Positions 17,442 to 27,421 of a stretch of 64,000 nt of DNA are shown piece by piece. Numbering within the stretch: the stretch's first letter is position 1; every line of letters starts with the position of its first letter. Under the pieces are notes generated by a model. The model was not told the origin of the DNA, did not search any database, and saw only the letters and a program-made list of their open reading frames with translations. The stretch comes from Corynebacterium aquatimens. GTDB lineage: Bacteria > Actinomycetota > Actinomycetes > Mycobacteriales > Mycobacteriaceae. The DNA lies in the NCBI RefSeq assembly GCF_030408395.1, contig NZ_CP046980.1:868001-932000 (forward strand). The letters run 5' to 3'. Position numbers and translations under genes: made by a program.

Positions 17442-18947
17442 TTACGCGGGCAGGTCGAGGACGTCGATAAGCTGCTGCGCCGTCCAGATCTGGATCTCCT
17501 GGCCTTTGTCGATGAGCTCGCGAGCACGCTTCTCCTTCGACGTCATTGAGCCCCATTCGCCGACAACAAGCACGGTGGTCTTCTTGGTGACGTTCTTGCC
17601 AATCTTCCCGCCTTGTGCCGCGATGCCGTCCCACAGGGTGCCTTTGTCGTAGGGCTCGAACTCGCCCGTTAAGGTCACGTTGTGGCCGAACAAAGGCGAA
17701 TTGGGATTCGCGTCCGGCGAGGGCTCGGGGATAGTGTCCGGCGTGGCCACAGCCTGCCACGGTGCGGGCCCGCGGCGGCTTTTCTTCTCGCCAGCGCCAG
17801 CACCGGCACCAGCACCGGTGTTGGACGTGGGGGTGTGTGAGGCTTCCGCAGGGTTCTCACTTGCGTCGTCGACGTCGGTTGCGGGAAGTGCTCCCGCCCA
17901 ACCGGTCGCCTGCGTCTGCGCGGCGCGAGCTTGCAGCGCGATCGTGGCGCCTGAGCGGTCCAGCAAGCTGGGGGTGACGCGGTCGTCGCCGATGGATCCA
18001 AGCGCAAACCCTGTCGCGTGGATGAACTCGATCAGCGTGCCCGTGTGCTTCGCGCGCCGGGCAAGGGCCACCATGAGTTCCGCGCAGGCCCTAGCGTCGT
18101 CGGCGGCGTCGTGGTGGTTGTCCAAGGTCACGCCGACCGCGTCGCACACCGTGGGCAGGCGGTGGTTGGCCACGCCCAAGTCCGTCGCGCGCGATTGCGC
18201 CAAGGTGCAGCCAAATGAGAACCTCGGTGCGGGAACGTTCGAATAAATGGCCGCGGTGCGTAAGGCACTGGCGTCGAAGTACGCGTTGTGCGCTACCACG
18301 GGGAGGTCGCCCACGAACGCGGCGAGCTCTTCAAGACGCTTAGCGACGGTCGGTTCCCCCGCAACCTTCTCCGGCGCGATGCCGTGGATAGTGACGTTGG
18401 CATCGTCGAACTGTGCGATCGGCTCCGGTGGCTGACAGAGCCATGAGGCGGTTTCGGTGATCTCGCCGTCTGTGACTTTCGCCAGGCCGATTTGGCACAC
18501 CGATCCCCAGTTCTGGTTAGCGGTTTCTACATCCAATGCCACGAAATCAAAGCCGGGGAGGGCTGCGGCGGCGGCTGGATCGTTGGACAGCGCCTCAGCG
18601 TCGCCGCTGATCGCCGCGCGGATAAGCCCGGCCAGGTGCGACGGGCCGTCGGTGTCACCCGGTGCGAAGCGGATCACGACGGCGTCCGGGTCGCCGCCTT
18701 TTTTATCGCCAGAAGGTGCGAGCGTCAGCGAGACCGCGCCTCCATCCCAGGCGTCGCCCTCGTGGACAGTGACGTCACCGATGGTGGTGATGTCAATGGC
18801 GTCCGTTCCCACCACACCGCAAAGCGCCGCGGCGAGGGGATCGGGGTGGATCTCCACCGCGGTGGTGGTAACTGCGACGTGCGCGCCGTGGGTTTTGATC
18901 ACCGTGAACCTTTCCGTCGGTGCCGTGTGTGGGTCCGGCCCGCACAC
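17442..18947 (-). CDS. DEDDh 3'-5' exonuclease with C-terminal BRCT domain (DnaQ-like)
   Basis: A 501-residue protein. The N-terminal ~140 residues are a separate domain; the exonuclease spans about residues 150-320: FVALDVETANQNWGS (first Asp/Glu), VVAHNAYFDASAL (second Asp) and NHHDAADDARAC (His/Asp). After a low-complexity linker with a Gly-Ala run, a BRCT domain occupies the last ~85 residues (NVTLTGEFEPYDKG, GGKIGKNVTKKTTVLVVG). It resembles DNA polymerase III epsilon but could be a repair exonuclease. The GTG start overlaps the glgX stop by one nucleotide. A later in-frame GTG would shorten the N-terminus by about 15 residues. Confidence 0.85.
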   Translation of the reverse strand: MCGPDPHTAPTERFTVIKTHGAHVAVTTTAVEIHPDPLAAALCGVVGTDAIDITTIGDVTVHEGDAWDGGAVSLTLAPSGDKKGGDPDAVVIRFAPGDTDGPSHLAGLIRAAISGDAEALSNDPAAAAALPGFDFVALDVETANQNWGSVCQIGLAKVTDGEITETASWLCQPPEPIAQFDDANVTIHGIAPEKVAGEPTVAKRLEELAAFVGDLPVVAHNAYFDASALRTAAIYSNVPAPRFSFGCTLAQSRATDLGVANHRLPTVCDAVGVTLDNHHDAADDARACAELMVALARRAKHTGTLIEFIHATGFALGSIGDDRVTPSLLDRSGATIALQARAAQTQATGWAGALPATDVDDASENPAEASHTPTSNTGAGAGAGAGEKKSRRGPAPWQAVATPDTIPEPSPDANPNSPLFGHNVTLTGEFEPYDKGTLWDGIAAQGGKIGKNVTKKTTVLVVGEWGSMTSKEKRARELIDKGQEIQIWTAQQLIDVLDLPA

Positions 18948-21439
18948 TAGTTTCTGGGGATGATCCGCTGGGTGGTGGCGGTGCCTTCGTCGGCTGGGTT
19001 TTCCCCTTCCTTAGCGATGATCGTGGTTTTCACCCCGGTATCGATTTCGGCTTCGGGGGCTTCAGAGTCCTCTGCGGCAGCGTCCTCTGCGTTAGCGCCA
19101 GCGTCAGCCTCGGCGGCCTCCCTCTTGGCGCGCACCTTCGCCATCGCGGCGCCCTCGGCAGAAAGAGATGGTTGGCCCTCGGCGGCTGCGTCGGCGTCGG
19201 CCGCGTCGGCAGCGGCGGCGTCGGCAGCGGCTGCGTCGGCGGTCTCGGTGTCCTCGGGGGTTTCGTCGTAAATCGGGGGCTCGATCTGCCGCAAAACGAG
19301 CGTGGAGCGCGCGGCAACGTTCTTGGTGGCGCGGGCGTCGAGCTCCTCGGTTTCGGCGGGGTAGCCCAAAGGCTCGGTGGTGTCGATGATCACTTCCCAC
19401 TTCGCGCCAAGGTGTGCCGGGGGAAGGGTGAACTCGATGTCCTCGTGGTAGGCGTTGAACATCAACAGGAACGAGTCGTCGGTGATCTGCTGGCCGCGGG
19501 CGTCGGGCTCGGAGATCGCGTTGCCGTTGAGGTACACGCCCAAGGACTTACCGAAGGCGAAGTCCCAGTCGCCTTGGGTCATGAGCTCACCAGACGGAAC
19601 GAGCCATGCGATGTCGCGCTCGCGCTCGTCGGCGCCGAGCGGACCACCGGCAAGGAAGCGGCGGCGGCGGAAGACCGGGTGGTCTTTGCGGATCTGGATC
19701 AGCCGTCGCGTGAAATCGTGCAACTCATCGGCGTATTCCAAGTGGTCCCAGTTCATCCACGAGATCTCATTGTCCTGGCAGTACACGTTGTTGTTGCCGC
19801 CCTGGGTGCGCGCGAACTCGTCGCCGTGGCTGAGCATCGGCGTGCCAACGGACAGCAGCAACGTTGTCAGGAAGTTCCTGCGCTGCTGGGAACGCAGCTG
19901 GTGGATTGCCGGATCATCGGTGGGGCCTTCAACGCCGCAGTTCCAGGATCGGTTGTGGGATTCGCCGTCGCGGTTGTCCTCACCGTTTTCCTCATTGTGC
20001 TTCTCGTTGTAGCTCACCAAATCGTTGAGCGTGAAGCCGTCGTGCGCCGTGACAAAGTTGATCGAGTGCGTCGGGCGGCGGCCGTTGTGCTGGTACAGGT
20101 CGGAGCTACCGGTCAGGCGGGACGCGAACTCACCCAAGGTGGAGGGCTCACCGCGCCAGAAGTCACGAACCGTGTCGCGGTATTTACCGTTCCACTCGCT
20201 CCACAGCGGCGGGAAGTTGCCCACCTGGTAGCCGCCTTCGCCGACGTCCCACGGCTCAGCGATCAGCTTGACCTGGGACACCACCGGATCCTGCTGGCAC
20301 AGGTCGAAGAACGTAGCCAGACGGTCCACGTCGGAGAACTCACGCGCCAGAGTCGACGCCAAGTCGAAACGGAACCCGTCGACGTGCATCTCGGAGACCC
20401 AGTAGCGCAGCGAATCCATGATCAGCTGCAGCGAGTGCGGGTCGCGCACGTTGAGAGAGTTACCGGTACCGGTGTAGTCCATGTAGTGGGTCTTGTCCCC
20501 ATCGACCAAGCGGTAGTAGGCCTCATTGTCAATACCGCGGAATGCGATGGTCGGGCCCAAGTGGTTTCCCTCAGCCGTGTGGTTGTACACCACGTCCAGG
20601 ATCACTTCCATGCCGGCCTCGTGGTACGCGCGGACCATACCTTTGAACTCAGCAACGGCATCGCCGGGTTTTTGGCTCGCCGCGTAATCCTGCTGCGGGG
20701 CGAAGAAGCCAAACGTGTTGTATCCCCAGTAGTTGCGCAGACCCAAATCGCGCAGGCGGTCGTCCTGAAGGAACTGGTGCACCGGCATGAGCTCGATCGA
20801 CGTCACGCCCAAGTCCTGCAGGTAGTCAATCACGGACGGGTGCGCCAGGCCCGCGTAGGTGCCGCGCAGGTTCTCCGGGACGTCTGGGTGCGTCTGCGTC
20901 ATGCCCTTGACGTGGGTTTCGTAGATCACCATGTCTTTGCCCGGGATGTTCGGCGAGCGGTCATCGCCCCAGTCGAAGAACGGGTTGATCACCACGGACT
21001 TCATCGTGTGGCCCAGCGAGTCTTCTTCGTTGCGGCCGGAACCAGCCGGTTCCGCGTGAATGTCGTAGGAAAACAGAGACGAATGCCCGTCAAATTCGCC
21101 GTCGAAGGCGCGCGCGTACGGGTCCACCAACAGCTTGGAGGCGTCACACCGCTTGCCGTTCGCGGGGTCCCACGGGCCGTGAACGCGGTAGCCGTAACGC
21201 TGCCCAGGTAGCACTCCTGGCAGGTACGCGTGCCACACGTGGTTGTCTACCTCGGTTAATTCAACGCGCTGCTCATTATCGTCGCGGTCGATCAGGCATA
21301 GTTCCACCTTCTCCGCAACGTTGGAGAAGATGGCAAAGTTTGTTCCCGCGCCGTCATAGGTGGATCCGAGCGGGTAGGCCGATCCCGGCCACACCTGGAT
21401 CTCAGGGGTGGTGGGAGTTTCAGTTGTCTCTGAGGTCAT
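18947..21439 (-). CDS. glgX: Glycogen debranching enzyme
   Basis: GH13 isoamylase-type enzyme that removes alpha-1,6 branches from glycogen trimmed by phosphorylase. The 830-residue product has an N-terminal carbohydrate-binding fold (PLGSTYDGAGTNFAIFS) and barrel motifs VIYETHVKGMT, VILDVVYNHTAEG, DGFRFDLASTL (nucleophile), LIAEPWDVG (acid/base) and FVTAHDGFTLNDLV. ATG 21439 is chosen because conserved sequence begins there. The last ~115 residues are an acidic, Ala-rich extension absent from typical GlgX. glgP is 20 kb away. Confidence 0.94.
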   Translation of the reverse strand: MTSETTETPTTPEIQVWPGSAYPLGSTYDGAGTNFAIFSNVAEKVELCLIDRDDNEQRVELTEVDNHVWHAYLPGVLPGQRYGYRVHGPWDPANGKRCDASKLLVDPYARAFDGEFDGHSSLFSYDIHAEPAGSGRNEEDSLGHTMKSVVINPFFDWGDDRSPNIPGKDMVIYETHVKGMTQTHPDVPENLRGTYAGLAHPSVIDYLQDLGVTSIELMPVHQFLQDDRLRDLGLRNYWGYNTFGFFAPQQDYAASQKPGDAVAEFKGMVRAYHEAGMEVILDVVYNHTAEGNHLGPTIAFRGIDNEAYYRLVDGDKTHYMDYTGTGNSLNVRDPHSLQLIMDSLRYWVSEMHVDGFRFDLASTLAREFSDVDRLATFFDLCQQDPVVSQVKLIAEPWDVGEGGYQVGNFPPLWSEWNGKYRDTVRDFWRGEPSTLGEFASRLTGSSDLYQHNGRRPTHSINFVTAHDGFTLNDLVSYNEKHNEENGEDNRDGESHNRSWNCGVEGPTDDPAIHQLRSQQRRNFLTTLLLSVGTPMLSHGDEFARTQGGNNNVYCQDNEISWMNWDHLEYADELHDFTRRLIQIRKDHPVFRRRRFLAGGPLGADERERDIAWLVPSGELMTQGDWDFAFGKSLGVYLNGNAISEPDARGQQITDDSFLLMFNAYHEDIEFTLPPAHLGAKWEVIIDTTEPLGYPAETEELDARATKNVAARSTLVLRQIEPPIYDETPEDTETADAAAADAAAADAADADAAAEGQPSLSAEGAAMAKVRAKREAAEADAGANAEDAAAEDSEAPEAEIDTGVKTTIIAKEGENPADEGTATTQRIIPRN

Positions 21440-21503
21440 GGCTTTCGATCGTATATCACTTGGTCTGCTTCTTCCGCGCCTCCCGGCACCAGTTGGCGCC
21501 GAC

Positions 21504-22085
21504 TCAGCGTGGAGTGTGTTCAAGACCGTTCAGTAAAAGATCAATGCCCTGCAGCGCCTCCCGCTCGTTGGCAGTTTCATCGTCACAGTGATCGCCACAG
21601 TGCCCGTCTAAAGAGCCCCCGTCTGACGTCGCTTCACGCAGCTGCAGCGTCGACTGGTGCACGGCCGCGGCCCCCAAAGTCAGATACACGACCCCAGCGG
21701 CGGCGGCATCGCGGATTGCTGTATTCGCGTCTGTGCCCGAGCCCAGCGACGCGCGCACCGCGTTCATCAGGTCCTCGCGCACGCGTGAGTTCGGTTGGGA
21801 CACCGCGGACATCACTACTTCGGCGCCGTCGCGGTGCGCGAGCACCGCTCGTCGTAAAGCATGCGCTAGCTCACGCGGATCCTCGTGCGCGTGCGACAAC
21901 GTGGGGGAGATGATCAGTTGCGCCATCAGCGCGATCAGCTCCTGCTTACTCTTGACGTGCCAGTACAGCGCGCCGGGCGCGACATCAAGCGTTGCTGCCA
22001 CGCGCCGCATGGTCACGTCCGCTAGGCCGTAGGCGTCGCAAATACGCAGAGCACTTTCGCTTATCGACGAAGAGGACAGCCGCAT
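21504..22085 (-). CDS. TetR-family transcriptional regulator
   Basis: A 193-residue regulator. The helix-turn-helix is residues ~20-50 (ADVTMRRVAATLDVAPGALYWHVKSKQEL), and the ligand-binding half includes GAEVVMSA, as in TetR proper. A His/Cys/Asp cluster near the C-terminus (GHCGDHCDDE) could bind a metal. ATG 22085 is preferred over ATG 22091 because a TAGGGT -10 box ends 6 nt before it. It reads toward glgX (64-nt gap) and may regulate itself, glgX or the divergent lipoprotein. Confidence 0.88.
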   Translation of the reverse strand: MRLSSSSISESALRICDAYGLADVTMRRVAATLDVAPGALYWHVKSKQELIALMAQLIISPTLSHAHEDPRELAHALRRAVLAHRDGAEVVMSAVSQPNSRVREDLMNAVRASLGSGTDANTAIRDAAAAGVVYLTLGAAAVHQSTLQLREATSDGGSLDGHCGDHCDDETANEREALQGIDLLLNGLEHTPR

Positions 22086-22091
22086 ACGCAT

Positions 22092-22097
22092 ACCCTA
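22092..22097 (-). promoter_or_regulatory. candidate -10 box of the tetR-type gene (leaderless)
   Basis: TAGGGT on the minus strand is separated by 6 nt from ATG 22085 and abuts the alternative ATG 22091. Confidence 0.45.
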
Positions 22098-22285
22098 CAA
22101 CCAGCGATCGCGGTCAGGGTTTACACAGAAAGCTCTAAAGCACTTCACCGCCGCATACGTGATGGGTTCAAGGACTGCGTTGATACACTCCCGATTTGTA
22201 CAACCGTCTGACCCGTTCGACATTTCTAGTTGGACACAGCCTGGACGGCGCAGATGCCGGACAGTATTGAGGAGAGATTTCTACC

Positions 22286-23026
22286 ATGACCCGGATGACT
22301 ACCCGTATGCGCGTTGGCGCGAGCGTAATGTCTGCAGCGCTTATCATGCCGCTGGCGCTGACTGCCTGCAGCAAGGACGACGCAGAAAACGCTGCGGAAG
22401 GCGCAAAGGAAACGGTGTCTCAGGCATCCTCTTCCGTAGCACCGTCTTCGTCGAAGGCTTCTGAGTCCGAAACCACGTCTTCCAAGGCGAAGGACGACAA
22501 GAAGGATGAGAAGAAGGACGACAAGAAGGAAGAGAAGAAGAAAGAGTCCAAGGAAAAGAAGCCTAAGGAGGCGGCTCCGCAGATCGACGATCCGTTTGCA
22601 AACGGCAACATCCCGTCCAACACCGCTAAGCCGATTGCGAACGGCAAGCCTGGCTCTGAGGCTGACAAGAAAGCCATGACCGCGGCAGTACACGCGATTT
22701 TGAACCCGCCGAGCCTGGGCGCATGGACCCGCGTTATCTTGGACAACTCCTGCAAGCCGATCCGCGACATGACGAATGAGAAGCTGGCTGCGCAGGGCAT
22801 GACTCTGGAGCAGACCGAGCAGCAGTTCAAGCTTGCTGAGCAAGCTGCAAAGGCGCAGGGCCAGCCGCTGCCGCCTCCGCCGACCGCTAGCGTGAAGCTG
22901 TCTGACGTCCGCGTTGACGGCAACAAGGCGTCTGCGAACGCAACCATTACGTCTAACGGTCAGACTGAGACCGGCGTTCAGCGCTTCGAGCGTGAGAACG
23001 GCAAGTGGAAGGTCTGCAACTCCTAG
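22286..23026 (+). CDS. Secreted lipoprotein of unknown function
   Basis: A 246-residue lipoprotein. A basic N-terminus and hydrophobic stretch end in the lipobox LTAC, placing the lipidated Cys near residue 28; this makes it a client of Lgt and LspA encoded in the window. A ~70-residue Lys/Glu/Ser-rich charged linker follows and then a compact C-terminal domain with two cysteines (NSCKPI and WKVCNS) likely to form a disulfide. The fold resembles low-molecular-weight antigen/Mce-associated or NTF2-like lipoproteins, but I cannot assign one. GGAGAG precedes the ATG. Confidence 0.85.
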   Translation: MTRMTTRMRVGASVMSAALIMPLALTACSKDDAENAAEGAKETVSQASSSVAPSSSKASESETTSSKAKDDKKDEKKDDKKEEKKKESKEKKPKEAAPQIDDPFANGNIPSNTAKPIANGKPGSEADKKAMTAAVHAILNPPSLGAWTRVILDNSCKPIRDMTNEKLAAQGMTLEQTEQQFKLAEQAAKAQGQPLPPPPTASVKLSDVRVDGNKASANATITSNGQTETGVQRFERENGKWKVCNS

Positions 23027-23029
23027 TCC

Positions 23030-23035
23030 TAGACT
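23030..23035 (+). promoter_or_regulatory. candidate -10 box of hisD (leaderless), inside an inverted repeat
   Basis: TAGACT ends 7 nt before ATG 23043. It lies within CTAGTC-cta-GACTAG (23023-23037), a 6-bp inverted repeat that could be an operator or part of a short hairpin after the lipoprotein stop. Confidence 0.5.
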
Positions 23036-23042
23036 AGGGAGC

Positions 23043-24395
23043 ATGCTCCACACCATTGATCTGCGCGGCCGCACATGCTCGGCCGCGCAGCTTTTTTCTG
23101 TCCTACCCCGCGGCGGAGTGGATGTCACCAGCGTGACGCCCACCGTGATGCCGATCATTGAGGATGTAAAGAACCGCGGTGCTGCCGCTGCGTTGGACTA
23201 CGGAGAGAAGTTCGATCGCGTGCGTCCGGCATCCGTGCGCGTGCCCGCTGACGTGATTGCGGATGCGCTGGAAACGATCTCTGATGAGGTGCGCCTGGCG
23301 CTGGAAGAAGCGATCCGCCGCATCCGTTTGGTCCACTTCGACCAGGTTCCAAAGCCGCATACGACCACGCTCGCGCACGGCGCAACGGTCACTGAAGTGT
23401 TCAAACCGGTCGGGCGCGTGGGTTTGTACGTGCCGGGAGGCAAGGCCGTGTACCCGTCGAGCGTTTTAATGAACGTGATCCCCGCCCAAGAAGCGGGAGT
23501 GGGATCCATGGTGGTGTGCTCCCCGCCGCAGGAATCCGGCTGGCCGCACCCGACGATCCTGGCTGCGTGCGCCCTGCTGGGCGTCGACGAAGTCTTGGCG
23601 GTCGGCGGTGCGCAGGCTATCGCGCTGATGGCGTTCGGCGACGATGCGCAAGGAACTGATGCGCGAGGAACTGATGCTGACGGCATCGACCCGGTCGACA
23701 TGATCACCGGCCCCGGAAACATTTTCGTCGCCGCGGCTAAATCTCTGGTCAGCAGCGTGGTGGGAATTGATGCGGAAGCCGGGCCGTCGGAAATTGCGGT
23801 GCTTGCTGATGATTCCGCGGATCCCGTCTACGTGGCACTGGACCTGATTTCCCAGGCGGAGCACGATGAGAACGCGGCGAGCGTCCTGATCACGGACAGC
23901 GAGGAATTTGCCACTCGCGTCAACGAAGAAATTGCCGCGCGCGCTGGCCAAACCTTGAATGCCGAGCGTGCCAGCAGCGCGTTGTCGGGTGAGCAGTCGG
24001 GCATCGTGTTGGTCGACGATGTGGACCACGGAATTCGCGTCGCTGACGCCTACGCCGCGGAACACTTGGAGATCCACACTCGTGATGCACGGTCGGTGGC
24101 GGAGCGGATCTCCCACGCCGGCGCGATTTTCGTGGGCCCGCACTCCCCGGTGCCGCTCGGCGACTACGCCGCTGGGTCCAACCACGTGCTGCCCACGTCC
24201 GGAACCGCGCGGTACAGCGCGGGTTTGAGCACGCACACCTTCCTCAAGCCCACCAACATCATTGAGTACAGCGACTCCGCTTTGGAAGAGATCGCGCCGC
24301 ACATCCTTGTTCTGGCCGACGACGAAAAGCTGCCGGCTCACGGGGAAGCCATTTCCGCCCGGCTCGGTTCCTCCGATGCCGCTGAGACCCAATAG
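23043..24395 (+). CDS. hisD: Histidinol dehydrogenase
   Basis: NAD-dependent enzyme that oxidises histidinol to histidine in two steps. The 450-residue protein shows [20 protein letters not shown], the family segments [15 protein letters not shown] and [15 protein letters not shown], the zinc and base region SQAEHDENA, and [10 protein letters not shown] with the catalytic Glu-His. Compared with typical HisD there is a short insertion near residue 205 rich in Asp/Ala/Gly. It heads the hisD-hisC-hisB run, with an 11-nt gap to hisC. Confidence 0.96.
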   Translation: MLHTIDLRGRTCSAAQLFSVLPRGGVDVTSVTPTVMPIIEDVKNRGAAAALDYGEKFDRVRPASVRVPADVIADALETISDEVRLALEEAIRRIRLVHFDQVPKPHTTTLAHGATVTEVFKPVGRVGLYVPGGKAVYPSSVLMNVIPAQEAGVGSMVVCSPPQESGWPHPTILAACALLGVDEVLAVGGAQAIALMAFGDDAQGTDARGTDADGIDPVDMITGPGNIFVAAAKSLVSSVVGIDAEAGPSEIAVLADDSADPVYVALDLISQAEHDENAASVLITDSEEFATRVNEEIAARAGQTLNAERASSALSGEQSGIVLVDDVDHGIRVADAYAAEHLEIHTRDARSVAERISHAGAIFVGPHSPVPLGDYAAGSNHVLPTSGTARYSAGLSTHTFLKPTNIIEYSDSALEEIAPHILVLADDEKLPAHGEAISARLGSSDAAETQ

Positions 24396-24406
24396 AAAAG
24401 ACCCGT

Positions 24407-25549
24407 ATGACTAAACACGAATTTCAACCGGGCACGATCTGCGCCGACGTCGAATTGGGTGCTTTGCCCCTGCGCGAGGAGCTGCGCGGCCAGCATGCCT
24501 ACGGCGCACCGCAGCTTCAAGTGCCGGTCACGCTGAACACGAATGAGAACCCGTACGCGCCTTCGCAGGAGCTTATCGACGACCTGGTGGAGCAGATCGT
24601 CAAAGTAGCCCCCACCTTGAACCGCTACCCGGAGCGTGACTCCGTGGAGCTGCGCGACGAGCTCGCCGCCTATGTGAGCCGCCAAACCGGTGTCACCGTC
24701 ACGCGGGACAACGTGTGGGCAGCCAACGGTTCCAACGAAGTGTTGCAACAGCTCTTGCAGGCTTTCGGCGGCCCCGGCCGCACCGCCATGGGGTTCACCC
24801 CAAGCTATTCCATGCACCCGATTCTGTCCGCCGGGACGCAAACTGAGTTCATTGCCGTGCCACGCGGTGCGGACTTCCGCATCAACATGGATGCAGCGTT
24901 GGATGCGATCGCACGGAAGTCTCCCGACGTCGTCTTCGTCACCACCCCGAACAACCCGACGGGTGACGTCACCAGCATCGATGATCTGCGCAGGATCCTT
25001 GATGCCGCGCCGGGCATCGTCATCGTCGACGAGGCTTACGCGGAGTTCTCGCCCTCGCCGTCGGCCACGACACTCATCGACGCCTACCCGACCAAGCTCG
25101 TCGTGTCACGCACAATGAGCAAGGCGTTCGATTTCGCTGGCGGACGTTTGGGCTACTTCGTTGCTGCCCCAGCGTTCATCGAGGCAGTCATGCTGGTTCG
25201 TTTGCCGTATCACCTTTCCGCGTTGTCCCAAGCAGCAGCGATCGTCGCGCTGAGGCATGCGGAGGAGACGCTGGGGGGCGTCGATAAGCTTGCGCGCGAA
25301 CGCGTGCGTGTCGACGCTGAGCTGACCGCGATGGGCTACGATGTCGTGCCGAGCGAATCCAACTTTGTGTTCTTTGGCCACTTCGACGACGCGCACGCCG
25401 CGTGGCAGAAATTCCTTGACCGTGGAGTCTTAATCCGCGACGTGGGAGTGCCCGGGCACCTCCGGGTGACAATCGGGTTGGATAGTGAAAACAATGCGTT
25501 TTTGGCAGCGGCGAAGGAGATAATCAATGACACAATCGCGCATCGGTAA
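24407..25549 (+). CDS. hisC: Histidinol-phosphate aminotransferase
   Basis: PLP aminotransferase making histidinol phosphate from imidazole-acetol phosphate. The 380-residue fold-type I protein has [40 protein letters not shown] and the PLP lysine in [17 protein letters not shown]. The C-terminus includes [16 protein letters not shown]. Its end overlaps hisB by 23 nt, implying coupled translation. A CGTCGATAAGC word at 25279 and its reverse at 24571 both lie inside the gene. Confidence 0.96.
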   Translation: MTKHEFQPGTICADVELGALPLREELRGQHAYGAPQLQVPVTLNTNENPYAPSQELIDDLVEQIVKVAPTLNRYPERDSVELRDELAAYVSRQTGVTVTRDNVWAANGSNEVLQQLLQAFGGPGRTAMGFTPSYSMHPILSAGTQTEFIAVPRGADFRINMDAALDAIARKSPDVVFVTTPNNPTGDVTSIDDLRRILDAAPGIVIVDEAYAEFSPSPSATTLIDAYPTKLVVSRTMSKAFDFAGGRLGYFVAAPAFIEAVMLVRLPYHLSALSQAAAIVALRHAEETLGGVDKLARERVRVDAELTAMGYDVVPSESNFVFFGHFDDAHAAWQKFLDRGVLIRDVGVPGHLRVTIGLDSENNAFLAAAKEIINDTIAHR

Positions 25550-26132
25550 AGCCACCCGGACCACGAGTGAGTCCGACATCACCGTTGAGATCAACCTCGA
25601 CGGGACCGGCAAGGTGGACGTTGACACCGGGCTGCCGTTCTTTGACCACATGCTCACGGCGTTTGGTACCCACGGCGCATTTGACTTGACGGTCCATGCC
25701 AAGGGCGATATCCACATCGAGGCACACCACACGGTGGAAGACACCGCCATCACGCTGGGTTGGGCACTCGCTGAGGCGGTGGGGGACAAGAAAGGCATCC
25801 GCCGCTTCGGCTCCATGCTGTTGCCCATGGATGAAACCCTGGTGGAATCCGTCGTGGACATTTCTGGACGTCCGTACTTTGTCATGAACGGCGAGCCGGA
25901 AAACATGGAGTGGCAGATCATCGGCGGCCACTACGCCACCGTGATCAACCGGCATTTCTTTGAGACCCTGGCCTACAACGCCCGGATCACGCTCCACGTC
26001 AACGTCAAATATGGGCGCGACCCGCACCACATCACTGAGGCCGAGTACAAGGCCGTCGCGCGTGCGCTGCGCCAGGCGTATGAGATGGATGCCCGCATCA
26101 CCGGCGTTCCGTCAACGAAGGGCGCGCTATAG
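25527..26132 (+). CDS. hisB: Imidazoleglycerol-phosphate dehydratase
   Basis: Manganese enzyme that dehydrates IGP to imidazole-acetol phosphate. At 201 residues it is the monofunctional form. The duplicated metal-binding half-domains show [25 protein letters not shown] and then HFFETLA and [17 protein letters not shown]. The ATG lies inside the end of hisC. Confidence 0.96.
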   Translation: MTQSRIGKATRTTSESDITVEINLDGTGKVDVDTGLPFFDHMLTAFGTHGAFDLTVHAKGDIHIEAHHTVEDTAITLGWALAEAVGDKKGIRRFGSMLLPMDETLVESVVDISGRPYFVMNGEPENMEWQIIGGHYATVINRHFFETLAYNARITLHVNVKYGRDPHHITEAEYKAVARALRQAYEMDARITGVPSTKGAL

Positions 26133-26245
26133 CTTCCGCGTCAGACCCGCAACCGGGCACCCAGCAACCACGCGAGCAGGCAGCTACTACTAGCAGCAGC
26201 ACTACCGGCGCTTCTGCCAGCGGCTCTAGCAGCACCTACACCAGC

Positions 26246-27421
26246 GTGTGGCGGGTGCCCGGTTTCATCGCTGCCATGGTGGCAATTGCCACGTCGTTTG
26301 GCTCATGGGGCTTGCTCTTGCCCGTCGTTCCGGTTGCCGTGATGGACAAGGGTGGCACCGCTGCGCTTGCCGGTGCGACGACGGGCGTGTTCATGACCGC
26401 CACGGTGCTCGTGCAAGTGATCACGCCGTGGCTACTTCGGCGCGTGAGCTATCCGCTAGTGATCGCCGTGTCCGGCCTGCTCATGGGCGTACCAGCCCTA
26501 GCCTATGAGCTTCCGCTGAGCGCGAGCGGGATCTTGCTGGTCAGCGCCATTCGCGGCGTGGGCTTCGGGCTGATGACGGTGTCTGAATCGGCCGTTATCG
26601 CAGAACTTGTCCCGCGCCGCTGGCTGGGCAAGGCCACCGGGGTCTTCGGCGCTGCGGCCGGCCTCATGCAGATGCTCACGCTGCCGGTGGGCCTGTGGAT
26701 TGCGGAGCGCGCCGGGTACATGCCGGTGTGGGTGATGGGACTGGTCATCTACCTCATTGGTGCCGCGGCGTGCATCTGGATCCCGCGGGTGAAGGCCTCC
26801 GCTCAGGAGATTGATGCCCACGCGATCCCGGCCCCGCCGACGTGGAAGCTGGTGCTGGTGCCCGCCCTGTGCCTGACACTCGCCGCGGTTGCCTACAGCA
26901 TCCTGACCAACTTCCTGCCCGCCAGCATCCGCGATGCGGGGATTTCCTCGTCCACCGCGATTGGTGGTCTGATCTTGGCGGTGGTCAACTTGGCCGTCAT
27001 GTTCGCCCGTTACGGTGCGGGCGTCATCGCTGATAAACGCGGTATTCCCGGCACCATGATGATCCCTGGGCAGATCATTGGAGCATTCGGCTTCGCGGGA
27101 TTCGCCATCGCGATGGCAACGAACGCCCATCAAGCCTGGTTCCTGGTTGCCGCGTTCTTCTTTGGCGTGAGTTTTGGTGTCGTCCAAAACGAGTCGCTGT
27201 TGTCCATGTTCCACCGCCTGCCGCGCAGCAAGATTGGCCACGCGTCTGCGGTGTGGAACGTTGCCTTCGACGGTGGCCAGGCCATTTCTTCGTTCTTCTT
27301 CGGCGCTATTATCGCTGGGGTAGGCATTACCAGTTCCTTGTGGATCGCCACCGCCGTACTGGTTAGCGGCATTGTGATGTCAGTCGCGGATTGGCTGATC
27401 GGTCGGGCTAGAGCAGCCTGA
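26246..27421 (+). CDS. MFS permease
   Basis: A 391-residue 12-helix major facilitator protein with the usual cytoplasmic loop after helix 2 and a basic loop (ARYGAGVIADKRG) between helices 8 and 9. Substrate unknown. A permease between hisB and hisH also occurs in C. glutamicum. The first conventional start is GTG 26246. However, the same frame is open back to about 26095 and encodes a Ser/Thr-rich stretch with no ATG/GTG/TTG, so the true N-terminus is uncertain. The 3' end overlaps the convergent YdcZ-type gene by 14 bp. Confidence 0.85.
   Translation: MWRVPGFIAAMVAIATSFGSWGLLLPVVPVAVMDKGGTAALAGATTGVFMTATVLVQVITPWLLRRVSYPLVIAVSGLLMGVPALAYELPLSASGILLVSAIRGVGFGLMTVSESAVIAELVPRRWLGKATGVFGAAAGLMQMLTLPVGLWIAERAGYMPVWVMGLVIYLIGAAACIWIPRVKASAQEIDAHAIPAPPTWKLVLVPALCLTLAAVAYSILTNFLPASIRDAGISSSTAIGGLILAVVNLAVMFARYGAGVIADKRGIPGTMMIPGQIIGAFGFAGFAIAMATNAHQAWFLVAAFFFGVSFGVVQNESLLSMFHRLPRSKIGHASAVWNVAFDGGQAISSFFFGAIIAGVGITSSLWIATAVLVSGIVMSVADWLIGRARAA

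Noticed and set aside
18920..21211. Long open frame (763 codons) on the plus strand
   Set aside because: It is antisense to glgX and the exonuclease gene, whose proteins have full conserved motifs; the plus-strand product shows no family features. It is a GC-bias shadow.
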